A DNA stretch of 64,000 bases from Pseudomonas sp. URMO17WK12:I11 (GCF_007677725.1 NZ_VEDF01000016.1:1-64000), one strand, 5' to 3'. Shown: positions 23,918-32,796, counted from the first letter of the stretch. Translations and numbers: made by a program. Notes: a model not told the origin generated them from the letters alone.

Positions 23918-26797
23918 TTACTGGCAGGCTTCGCAGTCAGGCTCGTCGATCGCGCAGGCCTTCGGCACTGGCGCGGGGCCCGCTGCCTGGACCGGGGCGC
24001 TGTCGCCACCGCTGGAAACGGCGTTGAGCTTGCCGGTGTTGATGGTCGACTTCTCGGTGCTGGTCGCGGCCAGGGCACGGAGGTAGTAGGTGGTCTTCAG
24101 ACCACGGTACCACGCCATGCGGTAGGTCACGTCCAGCTTCTTGCCCGAGGCGCCAGCGATGTACAGGTTCAGCGACTGCGCCTGGTCGATCCACTTCTGG
24201 CGACGCGAGGCGGCGTCGACGATCCACTTGGTCTCGACTTCGAACGCGGTGGCGTACAGGTCCTTCAGCTCTTGCGGGATACGCTCGATCTGCTGCACCG
24301 AACCGTCGTAGTACTTCAGGTCGTTGATCATGACCGAGTCCCACAGGCCGCGGGCCTTGAGGTCGCGGACCAGGTACGGGTTGATCACGGTGAATTCGCC
24401 CGACAGGTTCGATTTCACGTACAGGTTCTGGTAGGTCGGCTCGATCGACTGCGACACGCCAGTGATGTTGGCGATGGTTGCGGTTGGCGCGATGGCCATG
24501 ATGTTCGAGTTACGAATACCTTTCTGTACGCGGGCACGGACCGGTGCCCAGTCCAGGCTCTCGTTCAGGTCGACATCGATGTACTTCTGGCCACGGGCTT
24601 CGATCAGGATCTGTTGCGAATCCAGCGGCAGGATGCCCTTGGACCACAGCGAACCCTGGAACGTCTCGTAGGCGCCGCGCTCGTCCGCCAGGTCACAGGA
24701 GGCCTGGATGGCGAAGTAGCTGACCGCTTCCATCGACTTGTCGGCGAACTCCACGGCGGCGTCGGAGCCGTACGGGATGTGCTGCAGGTACAGCGCGTCC
24801 TGGAAGCCCATGATGCCCAGGCCGACAGGGCGGTGCTTGAAGTTCGAGTTGCGGGCCTGCGGCACCGAGTAGTAGTTGATGTCGATCACGTTGTCGAGCA
24901 TGCGCACGGCAGTGTTGACGGTGCGCTGCAGCTTGGCGGTGTCGAGCTTGCCATCGGTGATGTGGTTCGGCAGGTTGATCGAGCCCAGGTTGCAGACCGC
25001 GATCTCGTCCTTGTTGGTGTTCAAGGTGATCTCGGTGCACAGGTTCGAGCTATGCACCACGCCCACGTGCTGCTGCGGCGAACGCAGGTTGCACGGGTCC
25101 TTGAAAGTCAGCCACGGGTGGCCGGTCTCGAACAGCATCGACAACATCTTGCGCCACAGGTCTTTGGCCTGGATGGTCTTGAACACCTTGATCTTGTTGT
25201 ACTCGGTCAGGGCTTCGTAGTACTCGTAGCGTTCTTCGAAGGCCTTGCCGGTCAGGTCGTGCAGATCAGGCACTTCCGATGGCGAGAACAGGGTCCACTT
25301 GCCGTCATCGAAGACGCGCTTCATGAACAGGTCAGGGATCCAGTTGGCAGTGTTCATGTCGTGGGTACGACGACGGTCATCACCGGTGTTCTTGCGCAGC
25401 TCGATGAACTCTTCGATGTCCAGGTGCCAGGTTTCCAGGTAGGCACACACCGCGCCCTTGCGCTTGCCACCCTGGTTCACGGCAACGGCGGTGTCGTTGA
25501 CCACTTTCAGGAACGGCACGACGCCCTGGGATTTACCGTTGGTACCCTTGATGTAGGAGCCCAGTGCACGCACAGGCGTCCAGTCGTTGCCCAGGCCACC
25601 GGCGAATTTCGACAGCATGGCGTTGTCGTGGATCGCGTGGTAGATGCCAGACAGGTCGTCCGGCACGGTGGTCAGGTAGCAGCTCGACAGCTGCGGGCGC
25701 AGGGTGCCGGCGTTGAACAGGGTCGGCGTCGAGGCCATGTAGTCGAACGAGGAGAGCAGGTTGTAGAACTCGATCGCCCGCGCTTCCTTGTCTTTTTCTT
25801 CCAGCGCCAGGCCCATGGCCACCCGCATGAAGAACACCTGCGGCAGCTCGAAGCGCACGCCATCCTTGTGGATGAAGTAGCGGTCGTACAGGGTCTGCAG
25901 GCCCAGGTAGGTGAATTGCTGGTCGCGCTCGTGGTTGATCGCCTTGCCCAGCTTTTCCAAGTCGAAGTCGGCCAGGGCAGGGTTCAGCAGTTCGAACTCG
26001 ACACCCTTGGCGACATAGGCGGGCAGGGCCTTGGCGTACAGCTCGGCCATCTCGTGGTGAGTGGCGCTGTCGGCGACGTTGAGGAAACCCAGGCCTTCGG
26101 CGCGCAGGGTGTCCATCAGCAGGCGGGCGGTGACGAACGAGTAGTTCGGCTCACGCTCGACCAGGGTACGGGCGGTCATCACCAGGGCGGTGTTGACGTC
26201 CTTGATGGCCACGCCGTCGTACAGGTTCTTCAGGGTTTCGCGCTGGATCAGGTCGCCATCGACTTCGGCCAGGCCTTCGCAGGCTTCGCTGATGATGGTG
26301 TTCAGGCGCGCCATGTCCAGCGGCGCCAGGCTGCCGTCGGCCAGGGTGATGCGGATGCTTGGGTGCGGCTCGACCACCGAGTCGGTGCTGACCCGGGTGG
26401 CGCGCTCCTTGGCGCGCTGCTCGCGGTAGATCACGTAGTCGCGGGCGACTTTCTGCTCGCCGGCACGCATCAGGGCCAGTTCGACCTGGTCCTGGATTTC
26501 TTCGATGTGGATGGTGCCACCCGACGGCATGCGGCGCTTGAACGTGGCAGTGACCTGCTCGGTCAGGCGCGCGACGGTGTCGTGGATGCGCGACGAGGCG
26601 GCGGCGGTGCCACCTTCAACTGCGAGGAACGCCTTGGTGATGGCCACGGTGATCTTGTCGTCGGTGTAGGCGACGACAGTGCCGTTGCGCTTGATCACAC
26701 GCAGTTGGCCCGGAGCGGTGGCAGCCAGATCCTGGTTGGACTCAGCGGCCTGCGGCGCCAAAGCCTGCTGGCTCTCGCGAGTTGTGTCGGTTTGCAT
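23918..26797 (-). CDS. nrdA: Class Ia ribonucleotide reductase, alpha subunit
   Basis: A 959-residue catalytic subunit that reduces ribonucleoside diphosphates. Residues about 40-230 hold the N-terminal ATP-cone region; Pseudomonas NrdA is known to carry a duplicated cone. Active-site residues are C373 (SSCYLTT), C587 and E589 in NLCTEI, and C602 (AVCNLGS). The C-terminal thioredoxin-interacting pair is in DCEACQ. TGGAGA lies nine bases before the ATG at 26797, and an in-frame ATG at 26821 is less likely. The upstream leader is unusually long if the proposed promoter is right. Confidence 0.96.
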   Translation of the reverse strand: MQTDTTRESQQALAPQAAESNQDLAATAPGQLRVIKRNGTVVAYTDDKITVAITKAFLAVEGGTAAASSRIHDTVARLTEQVTATFKRRMPSGGTIHIEEIQDQVELALMRAGEQKVARDYVIYREQRAKERATRVSTDSVVEPHPSIRITLADGSLAPLDMARLNTIISEACEGLAEVDGDLIQRETLKNLYDGVAIKDVNTALVMTARTLVEREPNYSFVTARLLMDTLRAEGLGFLNVADSATHHEMAELYAKALPAYVAKGVEFELLNPALADFDLEKLGKAINHERDQQFTYLGLQTLYDRYFIHKDGVRFELPQVFFMRVAMGLALEEKDKEARAIEFYNLLSSFDYMASTPTLFNAGTLRPQLSSCYLTTVPDDLSGIYHAIHDNAMLSKFAGGLGNDWTPVRALGSYIKGTNGKSQGVVPFLKVVNDTAVAVNQGGKRKGAVCAYLETWHLDIEEFIELRKNTGDDRRRTHDMNTANWIPDLFMKRVFDDGKWTLFSPSEVPDLHDLTGKAFEERYEYYEALTEYNKIKVFKTIQAKDLWRKMLSMLFETGHPWLTFKDPCNLRSPQQHVGVVHSSNLCTEITLNTNKDEIAVCNLGSINLPNHITDGKLDTAKLQRTVNTAVRMLDNVIDINYYSVPQARNSNFKHRPVGLGIMGFQDALYLQHIPYGSDAAVEFADKSMEAVSYFAIQASCDLADERGAYETFQGSLWSKGILPLDSQQILIEARGQKYIDVDLNESLDWAPVRARVQKGIRNSNIMAIAPTATIANITGVSQSIEPTYQNLYVKSNLSGEFTVINPYLVRDLKARGLWDSVMINDLKYYDGSVQQIERIPQELKDLYATAFEVETKWIVDAASRRQKWIDQAQSLNLYIAGASGKKLDVTYRMAWYRGLKTTYYLRALAATSTEKSTINTGKLNAVSSGGDSAPVQAAGPAPVPKACAIDEPDCEACQ

Positions 26798-27121
26798 GGG
26801 TGGGTGTCTCCACAGTTTCAATAGTGTTCAGGCGCCACGCTCGGCGCCCACCGTTCCGTCCACTTGCTCGATGACCGTTGCGGGGATGCGGCATGCACGC
26901 GCATCCGCCCGCTCGGGCGTACCGACTTCGGGACAGATCAGGAATAAGGGGCAATAACCTGCCGCTCCCTGGCCGAAGTCAAATGCTCAAGGGTTGACCC
27001 AAAAGCTGTTGCTCTCAATGCTTCCGCTGGAGCGGTTTGGCTGCTGAAACCACGTTTAGTTCTGCCAGAAAAATCGCTTGAATTTCTCCGCAGGGTGGTG
27101 TTGGTGATTGTGAGACAAACC
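26798..27121 (-). other. Long 5' leader of nrdA, no gene seen
   Basis: The region between the proposed nrdA transcription start (near 27147) and the nrdA ATG spans about 350 bases. No convincing reading frame, RNA family or terminator was recognised in it. A long leader could hold post-transcriptional control. Confidence 0.4.
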
Positions 27122-27162
27122 CAACATGTAGTGGTTCGCTGCGATGGGGATACAAGATAATG
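27122..27162 (-). promoter_or_regulatory. Two NrdR-like boxes at the nrdA promoter
   Basis: Core sequences CAACATGTAG (27122-27131) and CAAGATAATG (27153-27162) fit the NrdR box core C-w-A-t-A-T-a-T-w-G at 8 of 10 positions each. Their starts are 31 bases apart, an integral number of helical turns as is usual for paired NrdR boxes. The second overlaps the proposed -10 element, which suits repression by NrdR when nucleotides are abundant. Confidence 0.7.
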
Positions 27163-27182
27163 CGGTCTTGGTGGCTTTGCAA
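27154..27182 (-). promoter_or_regulatory. Proposed sigma-70 promoter of nrdA
   Basis: On the minus strand TTGCAA (27182-27177) and TATCTT (27159-27154) are separated by exactly 17 bases. A start point near 27147 follows. The distal NrdR-like box coincides with the -10 and the other lies just downstream of the start. Confidence 0.6.
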
Positions 27183-27192
27183 GGCGAGCGCC

Positions 27193-27201
27193 TGTGGATA
27201 A
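27193..27201 (-). promoter_or_regulatory. Consensus DnaA box upstream of the nrdA promoter
   Basis: TTATCCACA on the minus strand is a perfect DnaA box, located about 11 bases upstream of the proposed nrdA -35. DnaA is known to bind the nrdAB promoter in E. coli. A second match, TTTTTCACA, is at 27269-27277. Confidence 0.65.
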
Positions 27202-27268
27202 CGTGTGCGTACTTTGTGTGTGAAACGTGGCTGTCGGCTGTAGGCCTTATGCCTAGAGGTTTGCGCTA

Positions 27269-27277
27269 TTTTTCACA
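27269..27277 (+). promoter_or_regulatory. Second DnaA-box match upstream of nrdA
   Basis: TTTTTCACA fits the relaxed DnaA consensus TTWTNCACA. It is 76 bases from the perfect box and in the opposite orientation. A lone relaxed match could be chance. Confidence 0.4.
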
Positions 27278-27428
27278 GACTGATTGCCGCCCGGCAGAAA
27301 TTTCAGGGGGCGCACCCTACCATAAAAAACCCAGAAGTCCAGGGGCCCTCGAGCGGCTTGGCAGGGTGGGGTGGCAGACGTAGTATCGGCCTGGGCATAC
27401 CGACAATAACAAGCTCAAGGCAGGCGCC

Positions 27429-28127
27429 ATGGACCCGATCAGCAACCGCATCCTTATCGTCGAGGACGACCAGCGCCTGGCCGAGCTCACCGCCGAATAC
27501 CTGCAAGGCCAGGGCTTCGAGGTCAGCGTCGAAGGCGACGGCGCGCGCGCCGCGCGGCGCATCGTCGACAGCCAGCCGGACCTGGTGATCCTCGACCTGA
27601 TGCTGCCCGGCGAAGATGGCCTGAGCATCTGCCGCCGCGTGCGCGGCCAGTACCCTGGCCCGATCCTCATGCTCACCGCGCGCAGCGACGAACTCGACCA
27701 GGTTCAGGGCCTGGACCAGGGCGCTGACGACTATGTCTGCAAGCCAGTGCGCCCACGCTTGCTGCTGGCGCGCATTCAAGCGCTGCTGCGGCGCAGTGAA
27801 AGCCCGGAGCACAAGCGCCACGACCTGGCCTTCGGCGCCCTGCGCATCGATAACCGCCAGCGCGAGGCCTGGCTCGGGGCGCAGCCGATCGAGCTGACCG
27901 GCGCCGAGTTCGACCTGCTCTGGTTGCTCGCCAGCAACGCCGGCCGGGTACTGTCGCGCGAACAGATCTTCACCGCCCTGCGCGGGGTCGGCTATGACGG
28001 CCAGGACCGCTCCATCGACGTACGCATTTCACGCATCCGTCCGAAGATCGGCGATGACCCGGTTCATCCGCGGCTGATCAAGACCCTGCGCAGCAAAGGC
28101 TACCTGTTCGTCGGCGAAGCGCCATGA
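27429..28127 (+). CDS. rstA: OmpR-family response regulator, RstA-like
   Basis: A 232-residue response regulator. The receiver domain has acidic pocket EDD (12-14), phosphoacceptor D56 in VILDLMLPGEDG, and K in CKPVRP. The C-terminal winged-helix DNA-binding domain (about 130-228) ends SRIRPKIGDDPVHPRLIKTLRSKGYLF-like. The stop overlaps the kinase start as ATGA. It is divergent from nrdA. The RstA name rests on resemblance and gene pairing; the regulon is unknown here. Confidence 0.85.
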   Translation: MDPISNRILIVEDDQRLAELTAEYLQGQGFEVSVEGDGARAARRIVDSQPDLVILDLMLPGEDGLSICRRVRGQYPGPILMLTARSDELDQVQGLDQGADDYVCKPVRPRLLLARIQALLRRSESPEHKRHDLAFGALRIDNRQREAWLGAQPIELTGAEFDLLWLLASNAGRVLSREQIFTALRGVGYDGQDRSIDVRISRIRPKIGDDPVHPRLIKTLRSKGYLFVGEAP

Positions 28128-29725
28128 AGCACTCGATCTTCCTGCGCATCTATGGCGGGATGCTCGCCGTGCTGGTGCTGGTGGCCCTGCTCGGTGCCCT
28201 GAGCCTGCACCTGGTCAACGAAGTGCGCGCCGCCCAGCACCGCGAGCGCCTGGCGCAAGGCACTTTCAGCCTGATGGCCGACAACCTGGCGCAGCAGAAC
28301 GAAACCGAACGCAAGCGCTCGCTGCTGATGTGGGAACGCCTGCTCGGCGTGCCTCTGGACCTGCAGGCAATGTCGGCGCGGACCCTCGACGGCGGTCAGC
28401 GCGCCCGTCTGTATCGGGGCCTGGTGGTGGTGGAGAAAACCGGTCCGCATGCAGCCCAGGTGCTGCGCAAGGTCGGTCAGCAAGACCTGCTGCTGGTGGC
28501 CCAGGTCCAGCAGGTCAGTGAACAGTTGGCGCGCGCTACCCTGTATCTGCTGGCCGATGAGCTGGTGCGCTACCCGGTCACCGAACAGCCCCAGCGGCTG
28601 GCCGAGTTGCGGCAAAGCAAAGGCTTCGGCTTTGGTATCGCTCTGCAGCGCATCGAACGCGTCGGCTTGGACGACGACCAGCGACGCCGGGTGGAGGAGG
28701 GCGACACGGTCATGGCGCTGGGCCGCGACGGTGATTCGATCCGGGTTTTCGCCGGGCTGCCCGGCTCGCCGCTGGTGCTGGAAATCGGCCCGCTGTATCA
28801 ACTCAACCCCTATCCGCCGCAATTGTTGGTGCTGATCGCCTTGCTCGGTCTGTGCCTGATCGGCCTGGTGGTGTATCTGCTGGTGCGTCAGCTCGAGCGC
28901 CGCGTGTCGGGCATGGAGATCGCGGCCACGCGCATCGCCCAGGGCAGCCTCGACACCCGCGTGCCGGCAGGCGACGCCGACTCGGTGGGCCGCCTGGCGG
29001 CGGCCTTCAACCGCATGGCCGAGCATCTGCAACGCTCGTTGAACATGCAGCGCGAACTGGTGCGCGCCGTGTCCCATGAGCTGCGCACCCCGGTGGCACG
29101 GTTGCGCTTCGGTCTGGAGATGATCGAAAGCGCCAGCACCGAGCAGGCCCGTGCCAAGCACCTGGCCGGCATGGATGACGATATCCAGGACCTGGACAAA
29201 CTGGTCGACGAGATGCTCACCTACGCCCGCCTGGAGCAGGGCGCGCCAGCGCTGAAGTTCCAGCGCATCGAGCTCGACGCCTTGCTGGCGCGGGTGATCG
29301 ACGAGTTGGCGCCGCTCAACAGCAAGGTGCGCTTGCTGCGCGGTGTGTGTGTGGCCAGAGACGGTTGCTGGGTCGAGGCCGAGCCGCGCTACCTGCACCG
29401 AGCCCTGCAGAATCTGGTCGGCAATGCCCTGCGCCATGCCGGCAGTGAGGTGCGGGTGAGCTATCAGCTCGACCTGCAGCGCTGCCGCATCGATGTCGAA
29501 GACGACGGGCCGGGCATTCCCGAGGGGGTCTGGGATCGCATCTTCACGCCGTTCACCCGCCTGGACGACAGCCGCACCCGCGCCTCGGGTGGGCACGGCC
29601 TGGGTCTGTCGATCGTGCGGCGGATCATCTATTGGCATGCCGGGCGCGCCACGGTGGGGCGCAGCGAGGCGCTCGGCGGCGCCTGTTTCAGCCTGGCGTG
29701 GCCGCGTGAGCAAGCAGCCCAGTAG
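28124..29725 (+). CDS. rstB: Sensor histidine kinase, RstB-like
   Basis: A 533-residue membrane kinase. TM1 is near residues 8-28, a periplasmic sensor region follows, and TM2 is near 230-252. Then come a HAMP linker, the H-box AVSHELRTPVARL, an N-box region with NLVGNALRH, and G-boxes DDGPGIPEG and GGHGLGLSIV. It is translationally coupled to the regulator. The last codon lies three bases from the convergent pcpS stop. Confidence 0.87.
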   Translation: MKHSIFLRIYGGMLAVLVLVALLGALSLHLVNEVRAAQHRERLAQGTFSLMADNLAQQNETERKRSLLMWERLLGVPLDLQAMSARTLDGGQRARLYRGLVVVEKTGPHAAQVLRKVGQQDLLLVAQVQQVSEQLARATLYLLADELVRYPVTEQPQRLAELRQSKGFGFGIALQRIERVGLDDDQRRRVEEGDTVMALGRDGDSIRVFAGLPGSPLVLEIGPLYQLNPYPPQLLVLIALLGLCLIGLVVYLLVRQLERRVSGMEIAATRIAQGSLDTRVPAGDADSVGRLAAAFNRMAEHLQRSLNMQRELVRAVSHELRTPVARLRFGLEMIESASTEQARAKHLAGMDDDIQDLDKLVDEMLTYARLEQGAPALKFQRIELDALLARVIDELAPLNSKVRLLRGVCVARDGCWVEAEPRYLHRALQNLVGNALRHAGSEVRVSYQLDLQRCRIDVEDDGPGIPEGVWDRIFTPFTRLDDSRTRASGGHGLGLSIVRRIIYWHAGRATVGRSEALGGACFSLAWPREQAAQ

Positions 29726-29728
29726 CGG

Positions 29729-30430
29729 CTATACGCAGACCAGGCTCAACAGCTGGCCATCCTCGAGGCAAAACTGGCCCTGCAACTCGGCGCCGTGGCG
29801 CCACTGCGCCGACAGGTCGGTCAGCAGGCGCAGGCGCGCCAGGCCATCGGCCGACCACTGCAGCACTTCGGCGTGTTCGAAATAGAAACGCTGCAAGGTC
29901 AATGGGTACAACGCCTTGAACAGGCTTTCCTTGAGCGAAAAGGTCAAGGTCACGCTCAAGCCCAGCTCGCTGCGGTCCAGGCGCTCACGCTCGGCAGGGG
30001 TGAGGATCTCGCCCATCAGTCGCTCGGCGCGCTCGTCGTCGAGCAGGGCTTCCTGGTCCAGCCCCAGGCCCTTGCAGGCGCCATCGGCGGCGACCACGGC
30101 GGCAGCCCAGCCTTTGCCATGGGTGATCGAGCCGCGAATGCCGGCCGGCCAGATCGGCGCGCGGTCTGCGCCGCTACCGGGCACGTAATCGCGGCCATCC
30201 AGGCGTTGCAGCGCGGCGCGCGCGCAGACGCGGCCGGCCAGGTATTCGGCCTGGCGCTTGGCCACCGAGCGCTGCAGGCTGGCGCTCGGCACAATGCCGG
30301 CGCGTTGGAAATCGTCGGCAGCCAGATTGGCCGGGTCGAATGCGCAACTGGCCAGCACCGCACCGGGAACCGGGCGGGGCAGGGGCCAGTGGTAACGCAG
30401 TGGCGTGCAGCAAGCGGGAAGTCTGTTCAT
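29729..30430 (-). CDS. pcpS: 4'-phosphopantetheinyl transferase (Sfp/EntD type)
   Basis: A 233-residue enzyme that transfers phosphopantetheine from CoA to carrier-protein serines. Motifs are SITHGKGWAAAVVA, a Mg-binding GLGLDQE (family usual GIDIE-like) and FSLKESLFKALYP near the C-terminus. P. putida-group strains use one such broad enzyme (PcpS) for fatty-acid synthesis and siderophore NRPSs. Size is close to the known protein. It faces rstB tail-to-tail. Confidence 0.88.
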   Translation of the reverse strand: MNRLPACCTPLRYHWPLPRPVPGAVLASCAFDPANLAADDFQRAGIVPSASLQRSVAKRQAEYLAGRVCARAALQRLDGRDYVPGSGADRAPIWPAGIRGSITHGKGWAAAVVAADGACKGLGLDQEALLDDERAERLMGEILTPAERERLDRSELGLSVTLTFSLKESLFKALYPLTLQRFYFEHAEVLQWSADGLARLRLLTDLSAQWRHGAELQGQFCLEDGQLLSLVCV

Positions 30431-30495
30431 GGCGCTATTGTGCCAGCCGCGGCCGTGCTGCGGGAGATGGCGCGCGTGGGCAGTCCGAGCGCGGC

Positions 30496-31287
30496 TCAGT
30501 CGAATGCAGTCTTGAAGAAGGCCTGCATGTCCTGCCAGGCGCTTTCATCTGCGGCCTTGTCATAGCCGATGTCTGGCCCGCCATGCTCGCCGTGGCTCAG
30601 GCGATCGGCATCGGGATTGGTGAAGCCATGCTTGGCGCCGGGGATGGAGACGAATTTCAGGTCGGCGCCGGCGTTGCGCATTTCCTGCTTGAAGGCCGCT
30701 ACTTGCTCAGGCGGCACCATGCTGTCGGCTTCGCCATGCTCGACCAGGATCTTGGCGCGGATCACGCCAGGCTTGGCCGGCGTCTGGGTGGCCAGCGCGC
30801 CATGGAAACTCACCACGCCATCGAGTTTTTCACCGCGACGGGCGGCATCGAGCACCACCTTGCCGCCAAAGCAGTAGCCCACCGCAGCCAGCTGGTGCTT
30901 ATTGGTATTGGGTTGCAGCTTGAGCAGCTCGAGCCCGGCGTCGAAGCGCTTGGCCGCAGCCTTCGGGTCCTTCATCGCCGCCGCCATGAACGCCTGGGCG
31001 TCCTGCGGGTGCTCGGTGTGCTTGCCGTCGCCGTACATGTCGATGGCCAGGGCGTTGTAGCCCAGGGCCGCCAGGTTGCGGGCGCGGCGCTTGGCGTAGT
31101 CATTCAGGCCCCACCATTCATGGACCACCACCACCCCAGGGCGTTTGCCTTGCACGGCATCGTCGTAGGCGTAGTAGCCGATCAGGGCGGTGCCGGTGGC
31201 GTCTTGATAACGAATTTCGCGGGTTTGCACTGCCGCTTGGGCGAGGGCGGCGCTGCACATCAGGGTCACAGCCAGCAGGGCGCGCAT
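30496..31287 (-). CDS. Dienelactone hydrolase family protein, exported
   Basis: A 263-residue alpha/beta hydrolase with a signal peptide (about 1-19, ending AQA). Catalytic residues C139 in GYCFGG, D188 in HGEADSMVPP and H220 in GAKHGF make the Cys-Asp-His triad of dienelactone hydrolases. AAGGAG lies upstream of the ATG at 31287. The natural substrate is unknown, since no aromatic-degradation genes are near. It is divergent from oprH and shares its promoter region. Confidence 0.88.
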   Translation of the reverse strand: MRALLAVTLMCSAALAQAAVQTREIRYQDATGTALIGYYAYDDAVQGKRPGVVVVHEWWGLNDYAKRRARNLAALGYNALAIDMYGDGKHTEHPQDAQAFMAAAMKDPKAAAKRFDAGLELLKLQPNTNKHQLAAVGYCFGGKVVLDAARRGEKLDGVVSFHGALATQTPAKPGVIRAKILVEHGEADSMVPPEQVAAFKQEMRNAGADLKFVSIPGAKHGFTNPDADRLSHGEHGGPDIGYDKAADESAWQDMQAFFKTAFD

Positions 31288-31317
31288 GTCACTACTCCTT
31301 GGGTTTGCCAACCAATC

Positions 31318-31356
31318 GTTCAGCCGTGGTTCAGGCAGGGTTCAGCCGCGGTTCAG
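31318..31356 (+). promoter_or_regulatory. Four phased PhoP half-sites upstream of oprH
   Basis: GTTCAG occurs at 31318, 31329, 31340 and 31351, with exactly 11 bases between starts. PhoP sites in Pseudomonas are direct repeats of this hexamer with 5-base spacers, so this is two tandem boxes or one extended array. A TACTCT -10-like element at 31368-31373 follows, and the oprH start is at 31417. Low-Mg induction through PhoPQ is expected. Confidence 0.85.
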
Positions 31357-31416
31357 GGCATCGTGCTTACTCTAGCTTCCACAGCGCGACAGCGCCTTCA
31401 TCTGGAGAAATACGCC

Positions 31417-32022
31417 ATGAAAACTCTCAATACCCTGCTCGCCGCCATGGCCGTCTGCGCCGCTGGCATGACCACCGCCCAGGCTGCCGATGACAACTTC
31501 GCCAGCTTGACCTATGGCCAGACCAGCGACAAGGTGCGCAAATCCGGTCTGCTGCAGCGCAACACCGACCACCTGAACAGCGACGGCATCATCGGCAAGG
31601 ACGATACCTGGGGCGTGCGCCTGGGTAAGATCAATGACCAGGGTCGCTACTACATGACCTACGACAACGTCTCGGGCGATCACAGCGGCCTGAAGCTGCG
31701 CCAGGAAAACCTGCTTGGCAGCTATGACCTGTTCCTGCCCGTGGGCGATACCACCAAGCTGTTCGGCGGCGGCACCCTGGGCATGACCAAGCTGACCCAG
31801 GATTCCCCAGGCGCCAGCCGCGATACCGACTACGGCTACGCCTACGGCCTGCAGGCTGGCGTGATTCAGGACATCACCGACAAGGCGTCGGTCGAGCTGG
31901 GCTATCGCTACCTGCGCACCAACGCCGCGACCGAAGTAGGCCCCAGCGGCGGTGCCAAGGCCGGGACCCTGCGCCTGAGCAGCAGCGCCCAGACCTACCT
32001 GGCGGCAAACTACAAGTTCTGA
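31417..32022 (+). CDS. oprH: Outer-membrane protein OprH
   Basis: A 201-residue small outer-membrane barrel with a signal peptide (about 1-23, ending AQA). It has alternating hydrophobic strands such as GRYYMTYDNVSGDHSGL and SVELGYRYLR, and ends in the typical NYKF C-terminal phenylalanine. It stabilises LPS when divalent cations are low. CTGGAG precedes the ATG; an upstream in-frame extension to 30340 overlaps another gene and is rejected. It heads the oprH-phoP-phoQ operon. Confidence 0.92.
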   Translation: MKTLNTLLAAMAVCAAGMTTAQAADDNFASLTYGQTSDKVRKSGLLQRNTDHLNSDGIIGKDDTWGVRLGKINDQGRYYMTYDNVSGDHSGLKLRQENLLGSYDLFLPVGDTTKLFGGGTLGMTKLTQDSPGASRDTDYGYAYGLQAGVIQDITDKASVELGYRYLRTNAATEVGPSGGAKAGTLRLSSSAQTYLAANYKF

Positions 32023-32045
32023 TCGGCAAGGCGGGTTATCCTGTA

Positions 32046-32086
32046 CCGGGCACTTTGCGCTGGCGAGCGCTGCGCGAAGTGCCCGG
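32046..32086 (+). other. Hairpin between oprH and phoP
   Basis: A perfect 10-bp stem (CCGGGCACTT at 32046-32055, AAGTGCCCGG at 32077-32086), with further pairing of TGCGC and GCGCG inside. No T-run follows, so it is more likely to set relative oprH/phoP mRNA levels than to terminate fully. Confidence 0.6.
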
Positions 32087-32118
32087 CGCGGGCATAGCTG
32101 AAAATCAAGGAGCACTAC

Positions 32119-32796
32119 ATGAAATTGCTGGTGGTCGAGGATGAAGCCTTGCTGCGGCACCACCTTCATACGCGTCTGGGCGAAAGTGGCCACGTGGTCG
32201 AGGCGGTGGCCGATGCCGAAGAGGCGCTGTACCAGGCCGAGCACTTCCATTTCGACCTGGCCATCATCGACCTGGGCTTGCCTGGCATCAGCGGCCTCGA
32301 GCTGATCGGCCGCTTGCGCAGCCAGGGCCAGACCTTTCCGATCCTGATCCTGACCGCGCGCGGCAATTGGCAGGACAAGGTCGAGGGCCTGGCCGCCGGC
32401 GGCGACGACTATCTGGTCAAGCCATTTCAATACGAAGAGCTCGAAGCGCGCTTGAACGCGCTGCTGCGCCGCTCCAGCGGCTTCACCCAGTCGACCATTG
32501 CCGCCGGCCCGCTGCTGTTGGACCTCAACCGCAAGCAGGCGACGCTCGATGAGCAGCCGTTGGCGCTGACCGCCTATGAATACCGCATCCTCGAATACCT
32601 CATGCGCCACCACCAGCAGGTGGTGGCCAAGGATCGGCTGATGGAACAGCTCTACCCAGGCGATGAAGAGCGCGATCCCAATGTCATCGAAGTGCTGGTC
32701 GGCCGTTTGCGCCGCAAGCTCGAGGGCGCCAGTGGCTTCAAGCCGATCGACACGGTACGCGGCCTGGGTTACCTGTTCACCGAGCGCTGCCGATGA
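32119..32796 (+). CDS. phoP: Response regulator PhoP
   Basis: A 225-residue OmpR-family regulator. Receiver D51 in IIDLGLPG, K in VKPFQYEELEARL, and a C-terminal winged helix with RDPNVIEVLVGRLRRKLEG. It controls Mg-starvation and antimicrobial-peptide responses with PhoQ. The ribosome site AAGGAG is upstream of the ATG. The stop overlaps phoQ as ATGA. Confidence 0.94.
   Translation: MKLLVVEDEALLRHHLHTRLGESGHVVEAVADAEEALYQAEHFHFDLAIIDLGLPGISGLELIGRLRSQGQTFPILILTARGNWQDKVEGLAAGGDDYLVKPFQYEELEARLNALLRRSSGFTQSTIAAGPLLLDLNRKQATLDEQPLALTAYEYRILEYLMRHHQQVVAKDRLMEQLYPGDEERDPNVIEVLVGRLRRKLEGASGFKPIDTVRGLGYLFTERCR

Noticed and set aside
23885..26824. 979-residue antisense frame over nrdA
   Set aside because: Composition-driven mirror of a core gene; no ribosome site or family features.
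30340..32022. 560-residue frame running into oprH
   Set aside because: Only the last 201 residues resemble a protein (OprH) and a signal peptide begins at 31417; the rest lies antisense to the hydrolase gene.
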